In this document: piece after piece, positions 31,011 to 39,098 of the stretch
How positions within the stretch are numbered: the stretch's first letter is position 1
Layout of the letters: every line of letters begins with the position of its first letter
Source: JALOAP01 sp964632355
Lineage (GTDB): Bacteria; Chloroflexota; Dehalococcoidia; Tepidiformales; Tepidiformaceae
Assembly (NCBI GenBank): GCA_964632355.1
Contig: CAZWBW010000015.1
Coordinates: forward strand, 1 to 39,429
Direction of reading: 5' to 3'
DNA: 39,429 bases
Translations under genes and position numbers: made by a program
The notes under the pieces: model-generated
Told to the model about the DNA's origin: nothing
What the model saw: the letters and a program-made list of their open reading frames with translations, nothing else
Database searches by the model: none

Positions 31011-31016
31011 TATCCT
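31011..31016 (+). promoter_or_regulatory. Extended -10 promoter of the modE-like gene
   Basis: TGG-TATCCT, ending 7 nt before the ATG at 31024; predicted RNA 5' end at 31023-31024. Confidence 0.45.
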
Positions 31017-31023
31017 CCGCCTC

Positions 31024-31407
31024 ATGGAGGGCCTCACGCCGCACCATAAGCTCTGGCTCGAACGCGACGGCCGGATCGTCATGTCCGACTATCGCGTTCG
31101 CCTGCTCGAACTCGTCGCCGAAACTGGCTCGCTCGCCCAGGCGGCCCAGGCGATGGAGCTCTCCTACCGCCGCGCCTGGGGCAAAGTGAAGGAGCTCGAG
31201 CAGAACCTCGGTCTCGCGCTCGTCACATCCGAAGTCGGCGGCGCGGGTGGCGGCCACACCGTCCTTACCGAGGAAGGCCGCCGGTTCGTCGCCGCCTACC
31301 GGCGGTTCCAGGAGCGCGTTGCCCGCGCGGTCGCCCAGGCGTTCGAAGCCGAACTCGCCGACCTCGAAGCCATCGCCCCTCCCGTCGGCGCTAACCGGGG
31401 CACATAG
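31024..31407 (+). CDS. ModE-like winged-helix regulator (N-terminal domain only)
   Basis: A 127-residue LysR-like winged-helix protein close to the DNA-binding domain of ModE. The start KLWLERDGRIVMSDYRVRLLELVAETGSLAQAAQAMELSYRRAWGKVKELEQNLG (about residues 9-63) is the diagnostic block, followed by the wing GGAGGGHTVLTEEGRRFV. The C-terminal TOBE/molybdate-binding domains of full ModE are missing, as in many short homologues, so molybdate sensing is not implied. No molybdate transport or cofactor genes adjoin it. A -10 hexamer directly upstream suggests a leaderless mRNA. The aspS promoter lies just after its stop. Confidence 0.82.
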   Translation: MEGLTPHHKLWLERDGRIVMSDYRVRLLELVAETGSLAQAAQAMELSYRRAWGKVKELEQNLGLALVTSEVGGAGGGHTVLTEEGRRFVAAYRRFQERVARAVAQAFEAELADLEAIAPPVGANRGT

Positions 31408-31420
31408 GCCCCGGACTCGA

Positions 31421-31426
31421 TACGCT
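31421..31426 (+). promoter_or_regulatory. -10 element of aspS
   Basis: TACGCT, 6 nt before the ATG at 31433; leaderless arrangement. Confidence 0.4.
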
Positions 31427-31432
31427 ATCCCC

Positions 31433-33205
31433 ATGCTCAAGGACACGTACTGCGGAGACCTTCGTGCCTCCGACGCCGGCAAGACCGTCCGGCTCGCAGG
31501 CTGGGTGCACCGCCGCCGCGACCACGGCGGCCTGATCTTCATCGATCTGCGCGACTCCCACGGCATCGTGCAGCTCGTCTTCAGCCCCGACGACAATCCC
31601 GCAGCCCACGCCATCGCCGAAAAGGCTCGCATCGAGTGGGTGCTTGCGGTCGAAGGCGTCGTCCGCGAGCGTAGCCCCGAAACCGTCAACCCCCGCATGG
31701 AAACGGGCGAAATCGAGGTCGTCCCCACGTCCTGCCGGGTTCTGAACGAATCGCCGACGCCGCCCTTTTACATCAACGAACCGGCCGACGTCGACGAGCT
31801 CCTTCGCCTCAAGTACCGCTACCTCGACCTGCGGCGCCCCGAAGTCGTCGAGGCGATCAAGCTGCGGCACGAGGTCGTGCTCTTCATTCGCCAGTTCCTC
31901 TCCGAGCGTGGTTTCATCGAGATCGAGACCCCAACGCTCATCAAGTCCACACCGGAAGGCGCTCGCGACTTCCTCGTGCCTTCCCGGCAGAAGCCCGGCC
32001 AATTCTTCGCACTCCCGCAGTCTCCGCAGATCCTCAAGGAACTGCTCATGGTCGCGGGCGTCGAAAAGTACTTCCAGCTCGCCCGCTGCTACCGCGACGA
32101 AGACTTTCGCGCGAACCGCGTCGCCGAGCATACCCAGCTCGACCTCGAGATGAGCTTCGTCGATGAAGAGGACGTCATGGCCCTCGTCGAAGAGCTCTAC
32201 ACCGAGATCGCGGGGAGGTTCGGCCGCGGCAGAAAGATTGCCCAGGCCCCGTTCCCGCGCCTCGACTACGCCGACTGCATGGCCCGCTACGGCATCGACC
32301 GTCCGGACCTGCGCTACGGCCTCGAATTCGTCGACATCTCCGAGCCCCTGCGCGGCTCGGGCTTCCAGGTGTTCGCGAACGCTCTTGCCGCCGGTGGCGA
32401 AGTGAAGGCCATTCGCGTCCCCGGCAAGGCGGACATGACCCGCAAGGAGATCGACAGCCTGACCGAGGTCGCGAAGTCCGGTGGCGCGAAGGGCCTCGCA
32501 TGGATCGGCTTCACCGAGAGCGAAACCCGCTCCCCCATCGCCAAGTTCCTCTCCGACGAGGAGATGAACGCGATCCGCTCGCTCACGGGCGCCGGGACGG
32601 GCGACCTCTTGCTCATCGTCGCCGACCAGCCCCCGGTCGTCGCTGCCTCGCTCCACGCCGTCCGCGACACCCTCGGCGATCGTCTCGGCCTGAAGGATCC
32701 GAATGTGCTCGCCTTCGCCTGGGTCACCGGCTTCCCGCTCCTCGAGTGGCGCCCTGAAGAGAACCGCTGGGACGCGACGCACAACCCGTTTTCGAGCTGG
32801 CGCCCCGAGGATGAGCCGCTGCTCGACACCGACCCCGCGAAAGTCATCGCCCGCCAGTACGACCTGACCCTCAACGGCATCGAGATTGGCGGCGGCTCAA
32901 TCCGCATCAACAACCGCGCCGCCCAGGAGCGAATCCTCTCCCTCATGGGCTACACGAAGGAGGAGATGGAGGACCGCTTCGGCGTCCTCCTCGAAGCGCT
33001 CGAATATGGCGCCCCGCCGATGGGCGGTGTCGGCGCAGGCATCGAACGCCTTCTCATGGGCCTCCTGGACACCGACAACATCCGCGACGTGATCGCCTTC
33101 CCCAAGGCGTCGTCGGGCGCCGATCCGCTGTTCGGCGCACCGTCGCCGGTCGACCCCGCACAGCTCGAGGAACTCGGGCTCAAGGTTATCGCCCCGGCCG
33201 AGTAG
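31433..33205 (+). CDS. aspS: Aspartyl-tRNA synthetase, probably non-discriminating
   Basis: A 590-residue class IIb synthetase of bacterial type. The N-terminal OB-fold anticodon domain (residues 1-105) contains RRRDHGGLIFIDLRD. Motif 1/2 regions FIEIETPTLIKSTPEGARDFLVPSR and FQLARCYRDEDFRANRVAEHTQLDLEMSF, the inserted GAD domain (about 285-420), and motif 3 GAGIERLLMGLL complete the order. His31 in the OB fold is the residue I associate with non-discriminating AspRS (Leu in discriminating enzymes such as E. coli), which charges both tRNA-Asp and tRNA-Asn and needs GatCAB. The start is ATG 31433, set by the family N-terminus; the frame upstream belongs to the ModE-like gene region. A hairpin terminator follows. 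Confidence 0.95.
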   Translation: MLKDTYCGDLRASDAGKTVRLAGWVHRRRDHGGLIFIDLRDSHGIVQLVFSPDDNPAAHAIAEKARIEWVLAVEGVVRERSPETVNPRMETGEIEVVPTSCRVLNESPTPPFYINEPADVDELLRLKYRYLDLRRPEVVEAIKLRHEVVLFIRQFLSERGFIEIETPTLIKSTPEGARDFLVPSRQKPGQFFALPQSPQILKELLMVAGVEKYFQLARCYRDEDFRANRVAEHTQLDLEMSFVDEEDVMALVEELYTEIAGRFGRGRKIAQAPFPRLDYADCMARYGIDRPDLRYGLEFVDISEPLRGSGFQVFANALAAGGEVKAIRVPGKADMTRKEIDSLTEVAKSGGAKGLAWIGFTESETRSPIAKFLSDEEMNAIRSLTGAGTGDLLLIVADQPPVVAASLHAVRDTLGDRLGLKDPNVLAFAWVTGFPLLEWRPEENRWDATHNPFSSWRPEDEPLLDTDPAKVIARQYDLTLNGIEIGGGSIRINNRAAQERILSLMGYTKEEMEDRFGVLLEALEYGAPPMGGVGAGIERLLMGLLDTDNIRDVIAFPKASSGADPLFGAPSPVDPAQLEELGLKVIAPAE

Positions 33206-33229
33206 CCCTGTCGCTACGTTCGAATGTAT

Positions 33230-33265
33230 GACGGTCCCGGTCATCCCGGGACCGTCGTCCTTTCC
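33230..33265 (+). terminator. Rho-independent-like terminator of aspS
   Basis: A perfect 11-bp stem GACGGTCCCGG/CCGGGACCGTC (33230-33240 with 33246-33256) and 5-nt loop, followed by GTCCTTTCC, 24 nt after the aspS stop. The T tract is short, so efficiency is uncertain. Confidence 0.6.
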
Positions 33266-33401
33266 TGGCCCCGGGGCGCATCGGTGCACCTGTCGCGGTT
33301 CCCGGTGTACTCTTTCCAGCACCTTGACCTGGAGGAACTACGCCGAACCGGGCCTGCTCCCGGGAGCGTACCCTCTGCGAAATCTCCGGCTGGTGGTTCG
33401 A

Positions 33402-35060
33402 ATGTCTAACCGAACGCTCACGTTGCTCATGGGGTTCGTCGCATTCCTCATCCTGCTCGTGGGTGTCGTTTTCGCGGTCGCAGTCCTCGGAGGAGGCGGC
33501 GACGATGACAACGCCCCGGCCGGCCCCGGCGAGGACCGTCCGCGTTCCTCGAGCGGCGGGTTCTGCGAGGCAAAGCAACTCATCGTCCCCGGTTCCTCGC
33601 CCGCGTCTGTCCTCGACCCCATCCAGGTCACCGACGTGTCCACCAGCGAGTACGTCGTCGAGATCTTCGGCGGCCTGGTCACGCTTGACCGCGACCTCAA
33701 CGTTGTCGGCGACCTCGCCGAAAGCTGGGACGTGTCCGACGACGGACGCGTGTACACGTTCCACCTTCGCGACAACATCCTGTTCCACAACGAACGGCGC
33801 GTGACGGCCCAGGACGTCAAATACAGCATCGAACGCGCCGCCGACCCCCGAAATGGCTCGCCCACCGTAACCGCCTACCTCGGCAACGTGGTCGGCGTCG
33901 TCGACAAGTTCGAAGGACGCGCCGACGAAGTCGCCGGCGTCCGCGTGGTCGACGAGCGCACCATCGAAATCGAGCTCATCCAGCCCTCCGACTTCTTCCT
34001 CGAAGAGCTCACCTATCCCGTCTCCTACGTCGTCGACCGTGAACAGGTCGAGTCCGACCCGCGGAACTGGACCCGGCGCCCGAACGGTACCGGCCCGTTC
34101 AAGCTCGCCGAGTTCACGCCTGCCCAGACCATTCGCCTCGTTCGGAACAACCGCTACCACCTCGGCGCGCCCAAGCTCGAAGAGGTCCGGTTTGACCTGT
34201 CGGGCGGCTCCATCGCCACCCGCTACCAGAACAACGAGATCCACGTCGGGTTCGTCCCCGCCGTCGAACTCGAATCGTTCAAGGATGGCTCGAACCCGCT
34301 GGCTGGCGAGTACGTCGAAATCCCCGAGATGGCCACGTTCTACATCCAGCTGAACACGTCGCAGCCGCCGTTCGACGACCCGAACGTCCGCAAAGCGTTC
34401 GCCATGGCCATCGACCGCGAGCAAATCAACGAGGTGCTGTTCTACGGTGCGCTCCGCGTCGCCGACGGCTTCATCCCGCCGGAGATGCCGGGCTACACCG
34501 AATCCGTCACCTCCTACCAGTACAACCCGGAGGAAGCGCGCCGCCTCCTCGAGGAATCACGCTACGCCGGGAACATCCCGCGCGTCGTCCTGAGCTACGG
34601 TGGCTCGGCCGGCAACTCGCCCGACATCCTCGTTGCCATGCAGGAGCAGTGGCGGCAGAACCTTGGCGTCGAAGTCGAACTCCAGGTGCTTGACCCTGCC
34701 GCGTACCTCCGCGAGCAGCGCCGCGGCGAGTTCCAGATGTCCTCCGACGGCTGGTCCGCCGACTACCCCGACCCCGAGAACTTCCTCGGCAAGCTCTTCG
34801 CCAGCAACAGCCCGCTCAACTACACGGGCTACAGCAACCCCGAGGTCGACGAACTTCTCGAACGCGCCCGCACGACCGCCGACCGTGAAGAGCGCTACCG
34901 GCTCTACGCCCAGGCCGAGCAGCTCTTCGTCGACGATGCCGCCATCATCCCAACCTTCTGGTCCGTGTCGCACATGCTCGTGAAGCCCTGCGTGAAGGAC
35001 TATCCCGCCGTCCCGATGACCGTGGAGAAGTATCGCTACATCGACATCGTCAAGGACTGA
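33402..35060 (+). CDS. Peptide-type ABC substrate-binding protein (SBP_bac_5), no lipobox
   Basis: A 552-residue extracytoplasmic receptor. The N-terminus is one strong membrane segment (about residues 7-30) followed by GGGGDDD and a Pro/Ser-rich linker, but no Cys follows the segment. It is therefore either a membrane-anchored protein or a cleaved secreted one, not a lipoprotein like the 21481 homologue. Family features are GRVYTFHLRDNILFHNERRVTAQDVKYSIERA (about 109-140), VRKAFAMAIDREQINEVLFYGA and WSADYPDPENFLGKLFAS. The start is uncertain: the open frame extends to ATG 33228, but that extension covers the aspS hairpin and is not protein-like, so ATG 33402 is preferred. First gene of an operon with two permeases. 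Confidence 0.88.
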   Translation: MSNRTLTLLMGFVAFLILLVGVVFAVAVLGGGGDDDNAPAGPGEDRPRSSSGGFCEAKQLIVPGSSPASVLDPIQVTDVSTSEYVVEIFGGLVTLDRDLNVVGDLAESWDVSDDGRVYTFHLRDNILFHNERRVTAQDVKYSIERAADPRNGSPTVTAYLGNVVGVVDKFEGRADEVAGVRVVDERTIEIELIQPSDFFLEELTYPVSYVVDREQVESDPRNWTRRPNGTGPFKLAEFTPAQTIRLVRNNRYHLGAPKLEEVRFDLSGGSIATRYQNNEIHVGFVPAVELESFKDGSNPLAGEYVEIPEMATFYIQLNTSQPPFDDPNVRKAFAMAIDREQINEVLFYGALRVADGFIPPEMPGYTESVTSYQYNPEEARRLLEESRYAGNIPRVVLSYGGSAGNSPDILVAMQEQWRQNLGVEVELQVLDPAAYLREQRRGEFQMSSDGWSADYPDPENFLGKLFASNSPLNYTGYSNPEVDELLERARTTADREERYRLYAQAEQLFVDDAAIIPTFWSVSHMLVKPCVKDYPAVPMTVEKYRYIDIVKD

Positions 35061-35063
35061 ACC

Positions 35064-36014
35064 ATGGGCCCTGGGCTCCTCGGGTACCTCATACGCCGGC
35101 TGCTCTGGGCTATCCCCGTGCTGTTCGTCCTCTCTGTGCTCGTTTTCTACATGCTTCGGCTCGCCCCCGGCGACCCGACCGACACGCTGCTGCGCCAGAA
35201 CTACACGCCCGAGGCGGCCCAACGGCTGCGCGAAAAATACGGGTACGACAAGCCCATTCACGTCCAGTACTGGAAGTGGCTCTCGAACCTCGTGAAGGGC
35301 GACCTCGGGGTTTCAACCCGCTACCCCGATTTCACCGCAAACGAAGTCATCCTCCCGAAGATCTGGACCTCAACCCAGATCGGCTTCTTTGCGCTGCTCA
35401 TCACGTTCGGCATCGGGATCCCCGCAGGCATCTATGCCGCACTCGCCCGCGGCACCTTCCTCGACCCGCTGGTCATCAGCTTCTGGCTCTTTCTCGATGC
35501 CGTGCCCTACTTCGTGCTCATCCCGCTCGCGCAGTGGGTCTTCGCGCTCAAGCTGGGCTGGGTCGACCTCAGCTACGAGGGCGTCTACAGCCCGAACATG
35601 ATTCTCCCGGTGCTCACGCTCTCGCTGCCCGCGGTGGCCGGCGTGGCGCGGCTCATGCGCGCCTCCGTCCTGGGCGTCATGGGCGAAGACTACGTTCGCA
35701 CGGCGCGCGCCAAGGGCCTCCGCGAGCGCACGGTCGTCTTCACCCACATCGCCCGGAATGCCCTCCTCCCCATGATCACGGTCATCGGTCTATCCCTTCC
35801 GGGAATGGCGGCCGGTTCGCTGTTCGTCGAACTCCTCTTTGGCATCCCCGGCATTGGCCGCGAAGCTTTCGACGCCATTCTCGGCCCCGACTTCGACGTC
35901 ATCCTCGCGCTCGTGATGTTCGGCTCGGTGCTCTTCGTTGCCGCGAACATCCTCGTCGATATCGCCTACGCCGTGATCGACCCGCGCGTTCGCCTGGGCG
36001 AGGCGAGGGGGTAG
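35064..36014 (+). CDS. ABC transporter permease, OppB/DppB type (second cassette)
   Basis: A 316-residue inner-membrane permease. The first membrane segment (GYLIRRLLWAIPVLFVLSVLVFYMLRLAPGDP) and GDLGVSTRY loop are typical of OppB. The EAA loop EDYVRTARAKGLRERTVVFTHIARNALLP (about 208-236) contacts the ATPase, and the C-terminus reads DIAYAVIDPRVRLGEARG. It begins 3 nt after the binding-protein stop and is followed after 6 nt by the OppC-like gene. It is only moderately similar by eye to the 18729 homologue, so the two cassettes are not a recent duplication. Confidence 0.92.
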   Translation: MGPGLLGYLIRRLLWAIPVLFVLSVLVFYMLRLAPGDPTDTLLRQNYTPEAAQRLREKYGYDKPIHVQYWKWLSNLVKGDLGVSTRYPDFTANEVILPKIWTSTQIGFFALLITFGIGIPAGIYAALARGTFLDPLVISFWLFLDAVPYFVLIPLAQWVFALKLGWVDLSYEGVYSPNMILPVLTLSLPAVAGVARLMRASVLGVMGEDYVRTARAKGLRERTVVFTHIARNALLPMITVIGLSLPGMAAGSLFVELLFGIPGIGREAFDAILGPDFDVILALVMFGSVLFVAANILVDIAYAVIDPRVRLGEARG

Positions 36015-36020
36015 GGAACG

Positions 36021-37004
36021 ATGGCCGTCGCCGATGTTGCCGAAATCCAGCCCGAACTCGAGCATCTCCGCCCGCAGGTTCGCTTCCCGCTCTTGCGCGC
36101 GCTGGCCCGCAAGAAACTCGCCATGCTGGCGATGATCTACCTCGCGATCTTCTACCTTTGCGGCATCTTCGCCCCGCTCATCGCTCCGTACGATCCGCGC
36201 GCCCAGGAACTCACCCTCGAAGCGCGTACCGCGGGTCCCAGCGCCGACCACTGGTTCGGCCGCGATGCGCTCGGCCGCGATGTTTTCTCCCGCGTGGTCT
36301 ACGCCGCCCGTACGACCATCCTCTTCACGGTCGTTGTGCTCCTCACCGGTGGCGTGTTCCTTGGACTGGGGCTTGGCCTGCTGGCCGGCTACAAGGGCGG
36401 CTGGATCGATACCGCCATCATGCGTGTCGGCGAAATCCTCGCCGGCCTCCCCACCCTCATCCTCATGCTGGCCATCACCGCCTCGTTCCGCACGCAAATC
36501 AACGACGCAGCGTTCTCCCTTGCCGACAACACCTGGCTTTCTGTCGATGAAGCGCGCACCTTCGTCAAGTTCTTCATCATCGTCGGCGCCACGGTCCCCT
36601 TTGCCTGGGTCGGCAGCTCGCGCATCGTGCGCAGCCAGGTGCTCTCGATTCGCGAACAGACCTACGTCGCCGCCGCCGAGGCCATGGGCGCCTCCACCTG
36701 GCGCATCCTGGTTCGCCACATCCTCCCCGGCGTCCTGCCCATCTTCATCGTCGGCCTCAGCGCCGGCATGGCCTCCATCGCAGGTGCCGAAGTTGCCCTC
36801 AGCTACCTGGGGCTCGGGATCGACGAGCCGACGTCCAGTTTTGGCAACCTGTTGAACCAGGTTCAGAGCCCCTACACGTTCAGTCAGTACCCTCACCTGC
36901 TGCTTGCACCGGCAATTCCTGTCATCCTGTTCTTTTACGCCTGGAACTTGCTCGGAGACGCACTTGTAGACATCCTCGAACCGCGCGCCAACCAGGCTCG
37001 CTGA
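36021..37004 (+). CDS. ABC transporter permease, OppC/DppC type (second cassette)
   Basis: A 327-residue permease with an OppC-specific cytoplasmic N-terminus, a first membrane segment at about residues 33-55, and the HWFGRDALGRDVFSRV loop (about 76-91). An insertion-like periplasmic loop (RTQINDAAFSLADNTWLSVDEA, about 157-178) is longer than in many homologues. The EAA loop is TYVAAAEAMGASTWRILVRHILPG (about 214-237), and the C-terminus is LLGDALVDILEPRANQAR. It is the last gene of the second ATPase-less cassette; the tig promoter follows within 60 nt. Confidence 0.92.
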   Translation: MAVADVAEIQPELEHLRPQVRFPLLRALARKKLAMLAMIYLAIFYLCGIFAPLIAPYDPRAQELTLEARTAGPSADHWFGRDALGRDVFSRVVYAARTTILFTVVVLLTGGVFLGLGLGLLAGYKGGWIDTAIMRVGEILAGLPTLILMLAITASFRTQINDAAFSLADNTWLSVDEARTFVKFFIIVGATVPFAWVGSSRIVRSQVLSIREQTYVAAAEAMGASTWRILVRHILPGVLPIFIVGLSAGMASIAGAEVALSYLGLGIDEPTSSFGNLLNQVQSPYTFSQYPHLLLAPAIPVILFFYAWNLLGDALVDILEPRANQAR

Positions 37005-37059
37005 ACCCGGAACTACCTCACGCGCCAGCCGCTGGGCAAGCGTGTCGCGACTGGCCGTT

Positions 37060-37079
37060 TGCTATACTCGCCTAGGAGG
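37060..37079 (+). promoter_or_regulatory. Promoter and ribosome binding site of tig
   Basis: Extended -10 TGC-TATACT (TG at 37060-37061, hexamer 37063-37068), 5 of 6 consensus. AGGAGG at 37074-37079 lies at the predicted RNA 5' end and 14 nt before the GTG start, an unusually long spacing. Confidence 0.5.
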
Positions 37080-37093
37080 ACTTTGACCGCCCT

Positions 37094-38452
37094 GTGAAGG
37101 TAACCCTCGAGCGGCTCCCCGAGAGCCGCGTCCAGCTTGATATCGAAGTCGATCAGGAGCGGCTCGAGAAATCCCTCGACGCTGCATACCGGCGTATCGT
37201 CAAGCGCTCCCGGATTCCCGGGTTCCGCCCGGGCAAAGCGCCGCGCCAGGTCGTCGAGCGCCTCTACGGTCGCGAAGGCCTCATCCGCGAAGCCCTCGAC
37301 CGCCTCGTCCCTGATGTCTACAACGAGGCCATCGAAACCGAGGACATCGACGCGATCGACCAGCCGGAACTCGAAATCGTCGAACTCGAACCCGTTCGCT
37401 TCAAGGCGACGGTTCCCGTTCGCCCGACGGTCACCCTGAACGACTACAAGAGCATCCGGATCGAACGAGAACCGGTTGAAGTCACCGACGAAATGGTCGA
37501 GGAGCAGATCATGCTCCTGCGCCGACGCCACGCCACCCACGTACCCGTCGAACGCGGCGCGCAGTGGTCCGACATCCTCACTGCTGACGTCAAGGGCACC
37601 GTCGAAGACGAAACGTTCGTCCAGGACGAAAATGTCGAGTTCGCCCTGCGCGAAGGCGAAGAGCTCCTCATCCCCGGCCTCGCCGAAGCCTTCCTCGACA
37701 TGAAGAAGGGCGACGAAAAGACCGTCGAGCTCCAGATCCCCGAGGACTTCCGCGTCGAGCGCTTCCAGGGCAAGACGGCGAAGTTCGAGCTCAAGGTCAA
37801 CGAGGTCAAGGAAGAACAGCTCCCCGAGGCCGACGACGAACTCGCCAACATGGTGAACGCGGACGAGTTCCCCACCTTCGAAGCCCTCAAGGAGCGCATC
37901 ACCAACGACCTCCGCGAGGCGCTCGAAGAGCAGGCCGAGAACAAGCTCCGCAACGAGGCCATCGACAAGCTCGTCGAAATTGCCACCCTCGACTACCCTC
38001 GCGTGCTCGTCGAACGCGAGATCGACCACCTCGTGTCTGACGCTACCGGCAACGACCGGCAGGGCTACCTCGCGTACCTTCAGCGTGTCGGCCGCACCGA
38101 GGCCGAGTTCCGCGAGCAGTTCCGCGAGACCGCCGAGGCCCGCGTCCGCCGCTCGCTCGTCCTGTCGCAGCTCGCAGAGGATGAGAAGATCGAAGTCACC
38201 GACGGGGACATCGAGGCTGAAATCCAGCGCATAAGCGAACCGCTCGGCGACCAGGCCGAGAGCTTCCGCAGCATCTTCCAGACCGGTGAAGGCCGAGACC
38301 AGATCCGCCGGAACCTGCTGAGTCAGAAGACTCTTGACCGCCTTGCCGAGATTGTTACTGGGGGCCGGGCCGACGATGCCCCCGCCACTGCTGCCAAAGA
38401 CGAACCCGAGCCCGAGCAGAGCGAACCTGCCGCGCAGGAGGAGACCGAGTGA
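37094..38452 (+). CDS. tig: Trigger factor (ribosome-associated chaperone / PPIase)
   Basis: A 452-residue chaperone that binds nascent chains at the ribosome exit. The N-terminal ribosome-binding domain has RIPGFRPGKAPRQVVERLYG (about residues 41-60), with the GFRxGKxP signature loop. The FKBP-like PPIase domain lies at about 150-240 (degenerate, as usual), and the helical C-terminal substrate domain at about 260-430. An acidic Glu/Pro tail ends the protein. The GTG at 37094 is where homology starts. Its TGA overlaps the clpP GTG by 4 nt; tig-clpP-clpX is a widely conserved operon. Confidence 0.95.
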   Translation: MKVTLERLPESRVQLDIEVDQERLEKSLDAAYRRIVKRSRIPGFRPGKAPRQVVERLYGREGLIREALDRLVPDVYNEAIETEDIDAIDQPELEIVELEPVRFKATVPVRPTVTLNDYKSIRIEREPVEVTDEMVEEQIMLLRRRHATHVPVERGAQWSDILTADVKGTVEDETFVQDENVEFALREGEELLIPGLAEAFLDMKKGDEKTVELQIPEDFRVERFQGKTAKFELKVNEVKEEQLPEADDELANMVNADEFPTFEALKERITNDLREALEEQAENKLRNEAIDKLVEIATLDYPRVLVEREIDHLVSDATGNDRQGYLAYLQRVGRTEAEFREQFRETAEARVRRSLVLSQLAEDEKIEVTDGDIEAEIQRISEPLGDQAESFRSIFQTGEGRDQIRRNLLSQKTLDRLAEIVTGGRADDAPATAAKDEPEPEQSEPAAQEETE

Positions 38453-39081
38453 ACCGGACCCCCCACATTCACCCGCTGGTGCGCGACATCATCCCGACCG
38501 TTATCGAAAGCGGTCCGCGGTCTGAACGCGCTTTCGACATTTTCTCGCTCCTCCTGAAAGAGCGTATCGTCTTCCTGGGCACGCCGATCGATGATCAGAT
38601 CGCAAACCTCATCGTGGCGCAGTTGCTCTACCTGCAGCGCGAGGATCCGGAGCGGGACATCAGCATGTACATCCATTCTCCCGGCGGCGTTATCTCGGCC
38701 GGCCTCGCAATCTACGACACTATGCAGCTCATCGAGCCCGACGTGTCGACCATCGCTGTCGGCCAGACCGCGTCGATGGCCACTGTGCTCCTGTGCGCCG
38801 GCGCCAAGGGCAAGCGCTACGCGTTGCCCAACGCCACCGTCCACATGCACCAGGCATTGGGTGGAGCGCGCGGCCAGGCGACCGATATTGAAATTGCGGC
38901 GAAGGAAATCCTTCGCAACAACGAGATCATCCGAAACATCATCGCCGAGCACACGGGTCAGCCGGTCGAACGCATCCAGCGCGACTTCGACCGTGACTTC
39001 TACCTGGATGCCCAGGGCGCAAAGGAATACGGGATGGTCGATGAAATCCTGACGCGCCCTGAGGACGCGCCGCAGAGCTAA
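38449..39081 (+). CDS. clpP: ATP-dependent Clp protease proteolytic subunit
   Basis: A 210-residue serine peptidase forming the tetradecameric chamber fed by ClpX. The catalytic triad is Ser109 (GQTASMAT), His134 (VHMHQALGG) and Asp183 (FDRDFYLDA). The handle helix and IHSPGGVISAGLAIYD are normal. The N-terminal ~25 residues (PHIHPLVRDIIPTVIESGPRSERAFDIFS) include the usual propeptide/axial-loop region. The GTG start overlaps the tig stop (GTGA). clpX follows 17 nt downstream. Confidence 0.96.
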   Translation: MNRTPHIHPLVRDIIPTVIESGPRSERAFDIFSLLLKERIVFLGTPIDDQIANLIVAQLLYLQREDPERDISMYIHSPGGVISAGLAIYDTMQLIEPDVSTIAVGQTASMATVLLCAGAKGKRYALPNATVHMHQALGGARGQATDIEIAAKEILRNNEIIRNIIAEHTGQPVERIQRDFDRDFYLDAQGAKEYGMVDEILTRPEDAPQS

Positions 39082-39098
39082 CTGGGGGAGGGGACGCT

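Noticed and set aside
33228..33401. N-terminal extension of the second binding protein from ATG 33228
   Set aside because: A TACGTT hexamer upstream would fit a leaderless start, but the 58 added residues cover the aspS terminator hairpin, contain scattered Cys/Pro/Arg, and would precede the membrane segment; the start at 33402 is preferred.
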